DNA of 64,000 nt, taken from the NCBI GenBank assembly GCA_040220135.1, contig JAVJTT010000024.1, positions 310,001 to 374,000 of the forward strand. Reading direction: 5' to 3'. Below, piece by piece: positions 9,160-17,430 of this stretch. The first letter of the stretch is position 1; each line of letters opens with the position of its first letter. A program made the translations under genes and the position numbers. A model generated the notes under the pieces. That model was not told the origin of the DNA. It ran no database searches and saw only the letters and a list, made by a program, of their open reading frames with translations. This DNA is from CAJXMH01 sp040220135. GTDB lineage: Bacteria; Bacteroidota; Bacteroidia; Flavobacteriales_E; Vicingaceae.

Positions 9160-11253
9160 TTGAAGTTAAACCTGCTTAGTCAGTATCCTTGGTGGATGTT
9201 TGTGTTTTGTGCGCTATTGGGCGCACTTTATGCGGTTGTGCTCTATCGTAAAGACAGAAAATTAAATGAGTTTTCTAAGCCCTTAATTTTTTTACTGGCT
9301 TTTCTAAGAGGAGCTCTGGTCACTTTTTTAGCGGCTCTGCTACTTGCGCCATTAATTAAGTATCAAAGTAAAAAGGTAGAAAAACCAAAGATCGTAATTG
9401 CGCAAGATGTCTCAGAGTCTATTGTTTTGAATAAAGACAGCAGCTATTACCGAGATACCCTTCCACAGGAAATAGATGCATTAAAAAGTAAATTAAGTAA
9501 AGACCATGAGGTTTATCATTATCACTTTGATGAAAAGCTAAGCAAAGCGGATACGCTTCCTACTTACCAAGGACAATTGACGGCTTTTGATGAGTTGTTT
9601 GAAGGAGTAGAGGAGCGTTATGCCAACCGGAATTTCGGTGCCTTGATACTTTTGTCCGATGGAATTTACAATCAAGGCAGTAATCCACTTTACCAAAAGT
9701 CGAGCGAGCGATTTCCCATTTATACGGTGGCTTTGGGAGATACGGCCATTCGTCGTGACCTCAAAGTAGAAACAGTTTTACACAATGAGGTCGCTTATCT
9801 CGGGAATGATTTTCCGGTAGAAATTGAAATATTAGCCAACAAAGCCAAGGGGCAGAATAGTGTAGTTAAACTCTTGCGAAATGGGAAAACCCTTTGGTCA
9901 GAGAACATCAAACTGAAGAAAGAACAAGAAGTAGTAAAACTGCGGACAGAAGTAGAGGCAAAACAAGTTGGGGTGCAGCGCTATGAGCTTATTGTTGAGC
10001 CTTTGAACAAGGAGTTGAATCAAAAAAACAACCGCAAAAGCTTTTACCTAGATGTTTTAGACGGCAGGCAAAAGATTCTCATTATAGCAGACGCTCCGCA
10101 TCCTGACATTGCAGCCCTCAAAACTTCCTTGTCAAAGAATAAAAACTACGAAGTAGAAAGTACGCTAGCCTCAGATTTTAAAGGCGATGTAAAGAATTAT
10201 AACCTTCTAATACTGCACCAATTGCCTTCGAATCGGCATAAGGTAGAATCGCTTCTGGCTGCTGCGAAAGACAATCGCATTTCTACTTGGTATATTGTGG
10301 GGCAAAAGAGTAAGGTGGCACTATACAGTAAGCAGGAAACGGCTTTAAATTTGAAGACCCAGATGCGAGAGTTTAATGAAGTTTTACCCTTGTATCATAC
10401 GGCCTTTCCCTTGTTTAATTTAACAGAAAAACAACAAAAGGAGTTCAAGGCATATCCTCCTTTACGCTTACCATTTGGAGAGTATAAATTGGCTTCTCAG
10501 GCTTACCCTTTGCTCAAGCAAAAAATAGGCAGTGTGAATACAGAGGCACCCTTATTGGCCTTTCGGGAGTTAGAAGGTAGGAAAACCGCCACCTTAGTGG
10601 GGGAAGGGTTGTGGCGTTGGAGAATTGCCAATTATGCGGCTTTTCAAAGTCATAATAGCTTTGATGAACTCATCTCTAAAACGGTGCAGTATTTAGCTTT
10701 AAAAGCAGATAAGAGTTACTTTAGATTAAGTCATAAGAAGCGCTTTTTAGAAAATGAGAAAGTAGAGTTTGAAGCACAGTTATATAACAAGAGCTATGAA
10801 CTAGTAAACGACCCGGAGGTGAACATTCTTTTAACAGATCAAAATGGAAAAGAATACCCTTATCTTTTCTCACGATCACAAAATGCTTACTTCTTAAACT
10901 TAGCTTCCTTGCCGGTTGGAAATTATAGATACACCGCTTCAACGGTCTTAGGAGGAAAGGAGTATCAAGAAGTGGGTGAATTTTCAGTTGAAAAGATTCA
11001 GTTAGAAGCAGCCCAAACGGTCGCTGACCATAATCTCTTATATCGCTTGGCTAAAGAAAGCGGTGGAGAATTGGTTTATCCTAAGCAGCTTAGCACTTTG
11101 GTTGAAAAGCTAAATCAACGATCAGACATCGTGTCTATAAGTTATGCAGAAGACAAGATCGAAGAAGTGATAAAATTAAAATGGATCTTTTTTATCTTGC
11201 TGGCGCTATTAAGTTTAGAGTGGTTTTTGCGAAAACGAAATGGAGCGTATTAG
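9160..11253 (+). CDS. VWA-like membrane protein
   Basis: 697 residues from a TTG start; the next Met, at residue 13, would cut into the first membrane segment. Two hydrophobic segments (about 12-26 and 41-65) are followed by a von Willebrand A-like domain with a MIDAS-type DVSES motif (about residue 83) and ILLSDGIYNQG. A large extracytoplasmic region follows, with an LIIADAPHPDIAAL segment (about 308) like a Rossmann or glutamine-amidotransferase-type fold. A C-terminal membrane anchor (IFFILLALLSLEWFL) and basic tail end the protein. The layout resembles VWA membrane proteins related to BatA/BatB, but it is far from the bat operon at 30-38 kb. Role unknown. Confidence 0.72.
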   Translation: MKLNLLSQYPWWMFVFCALLGALYAVVLYRKDRKLNEFSKPLIFLLAFLRGALVTFLAALLLAPLIKYQSKKVEKPKIVIAQDVSESIVLNKDSSYYRDTLPQEIDALKSKLSKDHEVYHYHFDEKLSKADTLPTYQGQLTAFDELFEGVEERYANRNFGALILLSDGIYNQGSNPLYQKSSERFPIYTVALGDTAIRRDLKVETVLHNEVAYLGNDFPVEIEILANKAKGQNSVVKLLRNGKTLWSENIKLKKEQEVVKLRTEVEAKQVGVQRYELIVEPLNKELNQKNNRKSFYLDVLDGRQKILIIADAPHPDIAALKTSLSKNKNYEVESTLASDFKGDVKNYNLLILHQLPSNRHKVESLLAAAKDNRISTWYIVGQKSKVALYSKQETALNLKTQMREFNEVLPLYHTAFPLFNLTEKQQKEFKAYPPLRLPFGEYKLASQAYPLLKQKIGSVNTEAPLLAFRELEGRKTATLVGEGLWRWRIANYAAFQSHNSFDELISKTVQYLALKADKSYFRLSHKKRFLENEKVEFEAQLYNKSYELVNDPEVNILLTDQNGKEYPYLFSRSQNAYFLNLASLPVGNYRYTASTVLGGKEYQEVGEFSVEKIQLEAAQTVADHNLLYRLAKESGGELVYPKQLSTLVEKLNQRSDIVSISYAEDKIEEVIKLKWIFFILLALLSLEWFLRKRNGAY

Positions 11254-11304
11254 AACAGAGAGAAGGGAATAGTGAGTATAGAGTAGCAATTAATAATAAC
11301 TAAT

Positions 11305-12816
11305 ATGAAGATTAAGAAACCAAGCCTGATTCTAGCTTTGCTAGTATTGCCCTTTGCCGCTTTAAAAGCGCAGCACACAAAGTTTGATAATTATGTAGCC
11401 TCTGCTGTTGAAGACTTTGAATTGCCTGCTTTAGCCATTTCAGTGGTTAGCGATGATTCAGTATTGTTCCAAAAAGCTTATGGATATGCTAACCTTCCTG
11501 AGAAGCAGAAAGCTGAATTAGAATCTGTTTTTGCCATTGCTTCCATTAGTAAAGCTTTTACAGCAACTTGCATAGGCATGCTAGTAGATGATGGTAAACT
11601 AAATTGGAACGACCGCGTGCAAGAATACCTGCCTTACTTTCGCTTGAGCGATGAGTATGTGGCCTCTCAAATGACCATTGAAGATTTGCTTTGCCACCGC
11701 AGTGGTTTCAAAACCTTTGACGGAGACTTATTGTGGTACATGACAGACTATGAGCCAAAAGAAATTGTAGAACGCTTTCAACATTACCAATTGAATTACG
11801 ACCATCGAACTCAATACGGTTACCAAAATATCATGTTCATTACAGCAGGTTTAGTGGTTGAAGCAGCAAGTGGCATGAAGCTCGAAGACTTTATGAAGCA
11901 ACGCATTTTTGAGCCTTTACAGATGAGTTCCACTTATACCTCCATTGAGCAATATACGGCGGATACTAAAGTAGCTATGCCTCACGTAAAAGGAGAATTA
12001 GATGAGTTACGGAATTACGATAACTCTGCCGGAGCAGCCTTAATTAGCTCGAATGTAATAGACATGAGCAAGTGGATTCAGTTTTGGTTGAATGATGGAA
12101 TTGTAGATAATGACACTTTGTTAAGCGCATCCACCTATAAGAAATTATTGGAAATGCACACTCCAATTCCTACTAGTGGTTTTGATGCTATGGCCAATGT
12201 CGAATTTAAAGGCTATGCTTTAGGTTGGTTTTTAATCAACTATCAAGGACACAAAGTGGCGCATCACGGTGGTGGTTTGCCGGGTTATATTTCCAAGATC
12301 TTTCTGGTGCCCTCTGAAAACTTAGGCGGAATAATCTTAACCAATGGGGAGACTTCCTTACCAACAGCTTTAATGTTGAACAGCATTGATGAATTTGAAG
12401 ACAAAAAAGAAAAACCAGATTGGGCGGGAACCATTTTAAAGTTCTCTAAATCATACGAAAAAAGAAAAGAGGCAAAGAAGGAAGAGCGCTATAGCAAAAG
12501 AAATGCAAAACTAAAGCCTAACTTAAGCGAGGAAAAAATAAAAGGTAGCTACGAAGATACTTATTACGGTGAGGCTGTTGTTAGTGAAGAAAAGGGGCAA
12601 CTGAATTTAAAGTTATTACCGGCCAAAAAATATTTCAGCTCTCCGATGGAACATTGGCAACAGAATACTTACAAAGTAAAGTTTAAAGATGGCTTTTTAC
12701 CGGAAGGATTTGTTACTTTTCAAGCGAACGCTGATGGCGAAGTAACGCACTTTACCATCGATTTGCCGAACCCAGATTTTCATTTCTATAACTTAAACTT
12801 TGAGAAAAAGAAATAG
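11305..12816 (+). CDS. serine hydrolase of the beta-lactamase class C family
   Basis: 503 residues. Signal peptide (LILALLVLPFAALKAQ), then the class C penicillin-binding fold: SxxK in IASISKAFTA (Ser about residue 92), a Tyr motif in YGYQNIM, and HHGGGLPGY in the KTG position. The C-terminal 130 residues match the small beta domain often following such hydrolases (DUF3471-like). Acts in the periplasm as a D-aminopeptidase, esterase or peptidase; the substrate is not predictable. The lysine-rich link KKEKPDW...KEERYSKRNAK is a flexible connector. Convergent with the lycopene cyclase, 6 bp apart. Confidence 0.85.
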   Translation: MKIKKPSLILALLVLPFAALKAQHTKFDNYVASAVEDFELPALAISVVSDDSVLFQKAYGYANLPEKQKAELESVFAIASISKAFTATCIGMLVDDGKLNWNDRVQEYLPYFRLSDEYVASQMTIEDLLCHRSGFKTFDGDLLWYMTDYEPKEIVERFQHYQLNYDHRTQYGYQNIMFITAGLVVEAASGMKLEDFMKQRIFEPLQMSSTYTSIEQYTADTKVAMPHVKGELDELRNYDNSAGAALISSNVIDMSKWIQFWLNDGIVDNDTLLSASTYKKLLEMHTPIPTSGFDAMANVEFKGYALGWFLINYQGHKVAHHGGGLPGYISKIFLVPSENLGGIILTNGETSLPTALMLNSIDEFEDKKEKPDWAGTILKFSKSYEKRKEAKKEERYSKRNAKLKPNLSEEKIKGSYEDTYYGEAVVSEEKGQLNLKLLPAKKYFSSPMEHWQQNTYKVKFKDGFLPEGFVTFQANADGEVTHFTIDLPNPDFHFYNLNFEKKK

Positions 12817-12822
12817 AAAAAC

Positions 12823-14001
12823 TTAGTGAAATACTTTTCTAGCCACAGCGCGCAAAAAAGGTGCTTTTGTAAAGCGGTTGATCAATTTTATTTCTTCACT
12901 AAAACTGCTTTCTTCATCGAGAAATCGCAATACCTTTTGGATTGAATTCTTCTCGAACATTTCAACAAATAGTTGATTCCCCAAATGATTCTCAGTGGCT
13001 AATACGTTAAGAAAAACATCATCGTACCACTGGTGCCTTTTTGAGTGTAGTTTAAAGTCGAGAGGTTTTTGGTGCTTTATGTTTTGAATAAGTTGCGCTA
13101 CTTTTTTCTCTGTATTTTTAAAAGAGTAGCCTGAAGAGGCTTTTACCCAACCGCCGGCAGTTCCAATTTTAAGGTAGTTCTTTTTATTGGCCTTGTGAAA
13201 AGGGTAGGAGCTCATCGGAATTACTCCTTTTTCCGTTTCTTCAATTCGGTAGTTCTTAATGCCTTCTTTCTCTAGATAGGCTTTTATCAATTGGTCGTAG
13301 ACATTCTCTTCCACTAGCTCAGGACTAAAAAAAGTAAACTCTACCAAGGCTTTTGTAGCTGAAAACGGAAGCACATAGGTAAAGCAACATTGGTCTTGAT
13401 AAGGAAGACTAAAGTCCATCATACTAAAGCAGGAAGGATTAAATTGATCTTGCTGGCAGTTAATTACCCAACCTTTAAAGTGTTGTAAAACCCAAGGATG
13501 ATTGCTATTTTGAAAATCAGCAGTTAATCGGCTATCAAAGACAGTTTTGGCTGTAATATTTTCACCTTGAGATAACTCAATGACATGGGGGGCAGCCATT
13601 TTTATTTGTTCAACTTTTGCTGTAATCCACTCTATCTGCTCTGAGGCCTTGAGCTTAGGAATGAGAGCTTGATAAAAGTCAAGAGAGTCAATTTTTTTGT
13701 AGGAATAAGGTTGAAGCTTAAATTGTTGACTTTTTTGGGAACTAACAAAGTGGGTTAATTCCCACCGATTGCTAACCAACTTATCCCAATTCCCATCTCC
13801 TTTTTCCCAAAAACACCATGTTTTGTCGTTCTTATCTTTTGGAAGTGGTTCAATAATGGCTAACCTTTTATGGCTGTCTAGAAGTTTATGGTCTAGCAGT
13901 GCCTGCGCAAGCTGTAAACCAGCCATGCCTCCACCGACAATTGCATAGGTAAACGCTTTTTTTTCCAAATTAAAGCTTTGACTTTCTAATTCGAACCACA
14001 A
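12823..14001 (-). CDS. crtY: lycopene cyclase (CrtY/CrtL type)
   Basis: Up to 392 residues. The N-terminal FAD/NAD-binding motif YAIVGGGMAGLQLA is followed by the family signatures DKTWCFWE, W..L and TAKTVFDSR. The conserved cyclase core PWVLQHFKGW, then CFTYVLPFS, EFTFFS and IPMSSYPFH, is also present. It would convert lycopene to beta-carotene at the membrane. No ATG is available: the frame opens at TTG 13999-14001, and a second TTG at 13966-13968 (giving MEKKAFTYAIVGGG) lies one base after the stop of the overlapping 59-residue gene and is the more likely start, by translational coupling. No other carotenoid genes are in the window. Confidence 0.9.
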   Translation of the reverse strand: MWFELESQSFNLEKKAFTYAIVGGGMAGLQLAQALLDHKLLDSHKRLAIIEPLPKDKNDKTWCFWEKGDGNWDKLVSNRWELTHFVSSQKSQQFKLQPYSYKKIDSLDFYQALIPKLKASEQIEWITAKVEQIKMAAPHVIELSQGENITAKTVFDSRLTADFQNSNHPWVLQHFKGWVINCQQDQFNPSCFSMMDFSLPYQDQCCFTYVLPFSATKALVEFTFFSPELVEENVYDQLIKAYLEKEGIKNYRIEETEKGVIPMSSYPFHKANKKNYLKIGTAGGWVKASSGYSFKNTEKKVAQLIQNIKHQKPLDFKLHSKRHQWYDDVFLNVLATENHLGNQLFVEMFEKNSIQKVLRFLDEESSFSEEIKLINRFTKAPFLRAVARKVFH

Positions 14002-14149
14002 ATATCAAAAACATAAAAAGTCCCAAGCCAAGCGTGGCGTATGCCTTTTGGTTGTCATCAAAAGCAGGCTGCTCAAAGTTAAGGTCGGTAAGGCCAAAGG
14101 TAATTAGCATGGCAGATAAAAAACCCAAGAGGCGCTCTGAGTTTTTCAT
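13970..14149 (-). CDS. 59-residue membrane protein between ferritin and lycopene cyclase
   Basis: ATG at 14147-14149, stop at 13970-13972. The product starts MKNSERLLGFLSAMLITFGL and ends MFLIFVVRIRKSKL, with two hydrophobic segments (about 8-20 and 38-53) and a basic tail. It starts 3 bp after the ferritin stop and its 3' end overlaps the longest reading of crtY by 32 bp, leaving TAATTTG at the junction. The packing on both sides and clean hydrophobic pattern argue that it is real. Function unknown. Confidence 0.65.
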   Translation of the reverse strand: MKNSERLLGFLSAMLITFGLTDLNFEQPAFDDNQKAYATLGLGLFMFLIFVVRIRKSKL

Positions 14150-14152
14150 GCT

Positions 14153-14650
14153 CTAATGTTCCGGCTGATAAGTGCTGAGCTCTTTGTCAAATAAGAAGAG
14201 ACTTGAAGTATCTGAACCGATCATTTCTAAACGATCAATAATAGAACGGGCCATAGACTCCTCTTCCAATTGTTCTGAAATGTACCACTGCATAAAGTTG
14301 TTGGTGGTGTGGTCGTTTTCTTTCAGGCAAGCCGTTATAATGTCGTTGATGCTTTCTGTTACTTTAATCTCGTGATCTAGTATGCTTTTAAAAACTGCTG
14401 ATAGAGAGTTATATTCTTTACCGGGCGACTGAAGTGCAGGTACTGTAGCATGTCCGCCTCTGTCATTTACAAACTTGACCAGTTTTAGCATGTGCATGCG
14501 CTCTTCGTCAGAATGATCATATAAAAACTGGGCAACTCCCGGAAAGCCTTTAACGTCGGCCCAGCAAGCCATGGCTAAATAGAGTTGAGAAGAGGAAGCT
14601 TCTTTGTGAATCTGACTTTGTAATTTTTCTTCTATCGTTTTTGAAAGCAT
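14153..14650 (-). CDS. ftnA: ferritin (iron storage)
   Basis: 165 residues, normal bacterial ferritin length. Stores iron as ferric mineral in a 24-mer shell, using a di-iron ferroxidase centre. Visible ligands: Glu in IHKEASSSQLYLAMA, the E..H motif in DEERMHMLK, and Glu pairs in DHEIKVTESI and EQLEEESMARS. First gene of the ftnA, 59-residue protein, crtY run; the exact biological reason for that pairing is unclear. Confidence 0.93.
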   Translation of the reverse strand: MLSKTIEEKLQSQIHKEASSSQLYLAMACWADVKGFPGVAQFLYDHSDEERMHMLKLVKFVNDRGGHATVPALQSPGKEYNSLSAVFKSILDHEIKVTESINDIITACLKENDHTTNNFMQWYISEQLEEESMARSIIDRLEMIGSDTSSLFLFDKELSTYQPEH

Positions 14651-14675
14651 AGTTGAGGTCTATTTTATGAAAAAG

Positions 14676-14683
14676 CAAAATTA
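14676..14683 (-). promoter_or_regulatory. -7 promoter element for ferritin
   Basis: Reads TAATTTTG on the minus strand, an exact TAnnTTTG match 26 bp upstream of the ferritin ATG. Confidence 0.38.
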
Positions 14684-14694
14684 CTCAAATCAAG

Positions 14695-15180
14695 CTAGCT
14701 TTCTTGCGACTGAATTTTCTTCAACTGATTCATTTGATAATAGGAGTCGATCCAGAAATTGATACTTTTAAAACCCTTGAGGGTTTTAATTTTCAAGCGA
14801 GAACAAGACTGATTTCCTTTAATGACCTGCCACATTCGTTTGTAGTTTTCCAAAGTGTCAAGTTCAAATTCCATTTGCATGTTTTCAAACTCTACTAACT
14901 CACCTTCCTCAATTATTTTGCCTTTTGGGTCCAAAACGGTTACATTTTTATTTTGAATCTGAAGCTTGTAGCGCTTGTTTAATTTGTAAAACTTATAGAA
15001 ATTGATTGAAGCGTAAATCATATAGACTACTAAAATCAGCAGAAAGCCTAACTCAAGCCAGATAGGCAGTTCGAAAAAGTTTAAAAGGGCAAGACCTAAA
15101 AAAGCTGGAATGTTTAATAAAGCGACAATTTTTTGATGGCGAAAATATTTTGGATCACCAATGTATTGTAGCGTAACCAT
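14695..15180 (-). CDS. small membrane protein of unknown function
   Basis: 161 residues. Two adjacent hydrophobic segments (about residues 20-38 and 41-60) form a hairpin in the membrane, followed by a cytoplasmic domain of about 95 residues (LQIQNKNVTVLDPKGKIIEE and on) that looks like a small beta-rich, PH-like fold. I recognise no family. It starts 4 bp after the msrB stop and is probably co-transcribed with it. Confidence 0.65.
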   Translation of the reverse strand: MVTLQYIGDPKYFRHQKIVALLNIPAFLGLALLNFFELPIWLELGFLLILVVYMIYASINFYKFYKLNKRYKLQIQNKNVTVLDPKGKIIEEGELVEFENMQMEFELDTLENYKRMWQVIKGNQSCSRLKIKTLKGFKSINFWIDSYYQMNQLKKIQSQES

Positions 15181-15184
15181 GTTG

Positions 15185-15661
15185 TTATTCTTTGGATTCG
15201 AATTCTAAAGCTACTGAATTTATACAATACCTCAAACCAGTAGGAGCAGGGCCATCTTCAAAAACATGGCCTAGATGACTGCCGCAGCGTGCACACTCTA
15301 CTTCGGTTCTATTCCAGCCGTACTTCTTATCTTCTCTTTCTAATACATTGTCTCCCACACGATCGTAGAAGCTTGGCCATCCGGTACCTGATTTAAATTT
15401 TGTTTCGGATTTAAACAAAGGGTTGCCACAGGCCTTGCAAGTAAAAGTTCCGTCCTTTTTCCAGTCTACGTATTTCCCACTAAAAGCTCTTTCGGTTCCT
15501 TCTTCTCTTAAAACTTCATACTCAAGATCAGTTAGTTGAGCTTTCCACTCTTTTTCACTTTTGGAAATTTCATATGAATAGCTTTCACTTTTTTCTATGG
15601 TACTTTGCCCACAAGCAGAAAATAGAAGGCTGAACAAAACACTTAATAAACTAAACTTCAT
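15185..15661 (-). CDS. msrB: peptide-methionine (R)-S-oxide reductase, lipoprotein form
   Basis: 158 residues. Reduces the R-form of methionine sulfoxide in damaged proteins. Two zinc CxxC pairs (Cys 75/78 and 123/126), the SGTGWPSFYD motif and the catalytic Cys 146 in GLRYCINS are intact. An N-terminal lipobox (SLLFSACGQ, Cys 17) predicts attachment to a periplasm-facing membrane, so this copy repairs envelope proteins. The matching MsrA is separate, at 41 kb, and has no signal peptide. Confidence 0.93.
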   Translation of the reverse strand: MKFSLLSVLFSLLFSACGQSTIEKSESYSYEISKSEKEWKAQLTDLEYEVLREEGTERAFSGKYVDWKKDGTFTCKACGNPLFKSETKFKSGTGWPSFYDRVGDNVLEREDKKYGWNRTEVECARCGSHLGHVFEDGPAPTGLRYCINSVALEFESKE

Positions 15662-15789
15662 GGATTAAAATTTTCCTAAAGTTAACGCCAATCGTCTGGT
15701 CTAGTTTACTTTTAATTGTTAATTCTTGCTAAGCATTAGCTGCTAAAATGGTCTAAAGTTTACTGTTCTTCACTACCTTTACTTCTCTA

Positions 15790-16413
15790 ATGAAACAGGC
15801 TATAATACCTTTCTTATTTAGTACTTTAATTTCCTTGACTTTCATTTGTAATCTTCAACCTTTGTCAGCACAAGTAATTGAAGAAGAAAGCGTAGTTCAG
15901 TATTACCGTGGATTTCCATTTCAGGAAGGCATTTATACCAGCTTCCAAGAATTTATTGAGAACAAGCCTAAAATTCAATCTAATTTTGAGCGTAGAGGGG
16001 ATCAACTTTTTGTATACGAAGACTCTTCCGAGCGCTTTATCCGAGTGAATCCAAACCGAGTGTGGGGTTATTCTCAGGCTGGAAATGTTTATATATCACA
16101 AGAGGAGACCTATTGGCGTTTGATCAATATTGGAGCACTTTCCCATTTCACTGCCATTGCCATAACCACCATTCAAACGGTTGACAATTTTGGCTTTCCC
16201 ATGACACAGCAATCAAAAAGCCTGCAGCAATTGTTTTTAGATTTTGAAACCGGTAAAGTAAAAGCCCTGAAGTATCAATACTTAAAACCTTACATTGAAC
16301 GAGATCCTTTGTTGGATAAACGATTTCACCGTTTAAAAAAGAAAGACCGTGAATTAATTCTTGCCTTAAAAGCCTATAATGAATTACACCCCATTTACTT
16401 TCCCACTCCTTAA
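15790..16413 (+). CDS. exported protein of unknown function
   Basis: 207 residues. Signal peptide to about residue 27 (LQPLSAQ). The mature part includes YYRGFPFQEGIYTSFQEF, NRVWGYSQAGNVYI and a C-terminal KKDRELILALKAYNELHPIY. Similar exported proteins occur in Bacteroidota without assigned function. The last 35 bp overlap the start of the next gene in another frame, suggesting coupled expression. TACCTTTA at 15774-15781 is a near -7 match. Confidence 0.7.
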   Translation: MKQAIIPFLFSTLISLTFICNLQPLSAQVIEEESVVQYYRGFPFQEGIYTSFQEFIENKPKIQSNFERRGDQLFVYEDSSERFIRVNPNRVWGYSQAGNVYISQEETYWRLINIGALSHFTAIAITTIQTVDNFGFPMTQQSKSLQQLFLDFETGKVKALKYQYLKPYIERDPLLDKRFHRLKKKDRELILALKAYNELHPIYFPTP

Positions 16414-16846
16414 GCCATTGCTGTTAATTTTAATATTCAGCGTTTTCCTTTCAGAAGGGAAGGCACAATCTGAAACTTTGGCCAAAGAACAAATTAAACT
16501 GGTAATGAAGTTTCAGGAAGAAAACTGGAATAGAGGTGATATTGCGGCTTACATGGAAGGTTATTGGAAATCTGACTCCCTACTTTTTGTAGGCTCAAAA
16601 GGGCCAACCTACGGCTGGATGCAAACATTTAAAAATTATTTAAAAGCCTACCCAAACCAAGAAGCCATGGGAAAACTAAGGTTTAATTTGGTGAAGGTAG
16701 ACCTGCTGTCGGATAAAAACGCGTTCGTAGTAGGTCGATGGCAGTTGGATCGAAAGGCCGATACCTTGAAGGGCTATTTTAGTTTACTTTGGCAAAAAAT
16801 TAATGGAGAGTGGAAGATCATTGTTGACCATTCTTCTGCTGAATAA
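16379..16846 (+). CDS. exported NTF2-like / DUF4440 protein
   Basis: 155 residues with a signal peptide ending SEGKAQS (about residue 30). The mature domain has the cone-shaped NTF2/SnoaL pattern: KFQEENWNRGDIAAYMEGYW, D.L.FVG, TYGWMQTFKNYLKAYP, a strand FVVGRWQLDR and the closing WKIIVDHSS. Such domains bind small ligands or act as enzymes; no substrate can be named. Starts inside the previous gene (35-bp overlap). Confidence 0.78.
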   Translation: MNYTPFTFPLLKPLLLILIFSVFLSEGKAQSETLAKEQIKLVMKFQEENWNRGDIAAYMEGYWKSDSLLFVGSKGPTYGWMQTFKNYLKAYPNQEAMGKLRFNLVKVDLLSDKNAFVVGRWQLDRKADTLKGYFSLLWQKINGEWKIIVDHSSAE

Positions 16847-16861
16847 TCAGCAGGAATGCTG

Positions 16862-16869
16862 TATATTTG
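16862..16869 (+). promoter_or_regulatory. -7 promoter element for pyrR-pyrB
   Basis: TATATTTG matches TAnnTTTG and sits only 9 bp before the pyrR ATG, leaving almost no leader. That argues against transcription attenuation in a long leader here. Confidence 0.38.
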
Positions 16870-16878
16870 CTCCCTAGC

Positions 16879-17430
16879 ATGAATAGCAAACGCTTAATTT
16901 TAAACGAGACCCAGGTTGAGCTTACCATCAAGCGGCTTTGTTATCAATTAATTGAGAACCACAACGACTTTTCGAACACTGTTTTAATTGGCCTACAACC
17001 GAGAGGTATTTATTTGGCCAAACGCATTCAGGAGGCCTTACAAGCTATTTTAAACAAAGAAAAGATTCACCTTGGTAGTTTAGACACTACCTTCTTTCGC
17101 GATGACTTTAGAAGAAGAGACAATCCGATTATTCCCAATAAAACACAAATTGACTTTATCATAGAAAATAAGAATGTCATTTTAATTGATGATGTCTTAT
17201 ATACGGGAAGAACCATTCGAGCCGGACTAGATGCCATGCTTGCTTATGGTAGACCTGACTTAGTGGAACTCTTGGTTTTGGTTGATCGTAGGTATAGCCG
17301 GCATTTGCCTATTGAGCCCAATTATACTGGTACTACGGTAGATTCGGTAGCTAGTGAGCGCGTTGAAGCCATTTGGAAAGAAGCTGAAGGAAAAAATCAA
17401 GTCATCTTAAAACAACAAGAGAATGGGTAG
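16879..17430 (+). CDS. pyrR: PyrR, uracil phosphoribosyltransferase / pyrimidine regulator
   Basis: 183 residues from ATG 16879. An in-frame TTG at 16867 exists, but family members begin near this Met. The type I phosphoribosyltransferase fold is clear: LIGLQPRGIYLAKRI, then the PRPP loop VILIDDVLYTGRTIRAGLDA. In Gram-positives PyrR binds a pyr leader RNA and also makes UMP from uracil and PRPP. Here it directly precedes pyrB with an 8-bp overlap, and no attenuator-type leader is visible, so its regulatory mode in this organism is unproven. Confidence 0.92.
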   Translation: MNSKRLILNETQVELTIKRLCYQLIENHNDFSNTVLIGLQPRGIYLAKRIQEALQAILNKEKIHLGSLDTTFFRDDFRRRDNPIIPNKTQIDFIIENKNVILIDDVLYTGRTIRAGLDAMLAYGRPDLVELLVLVDRRYSRHLPIEPNYTGTTVDSVASERVEAIWKEAEGKNQVILKQQENG

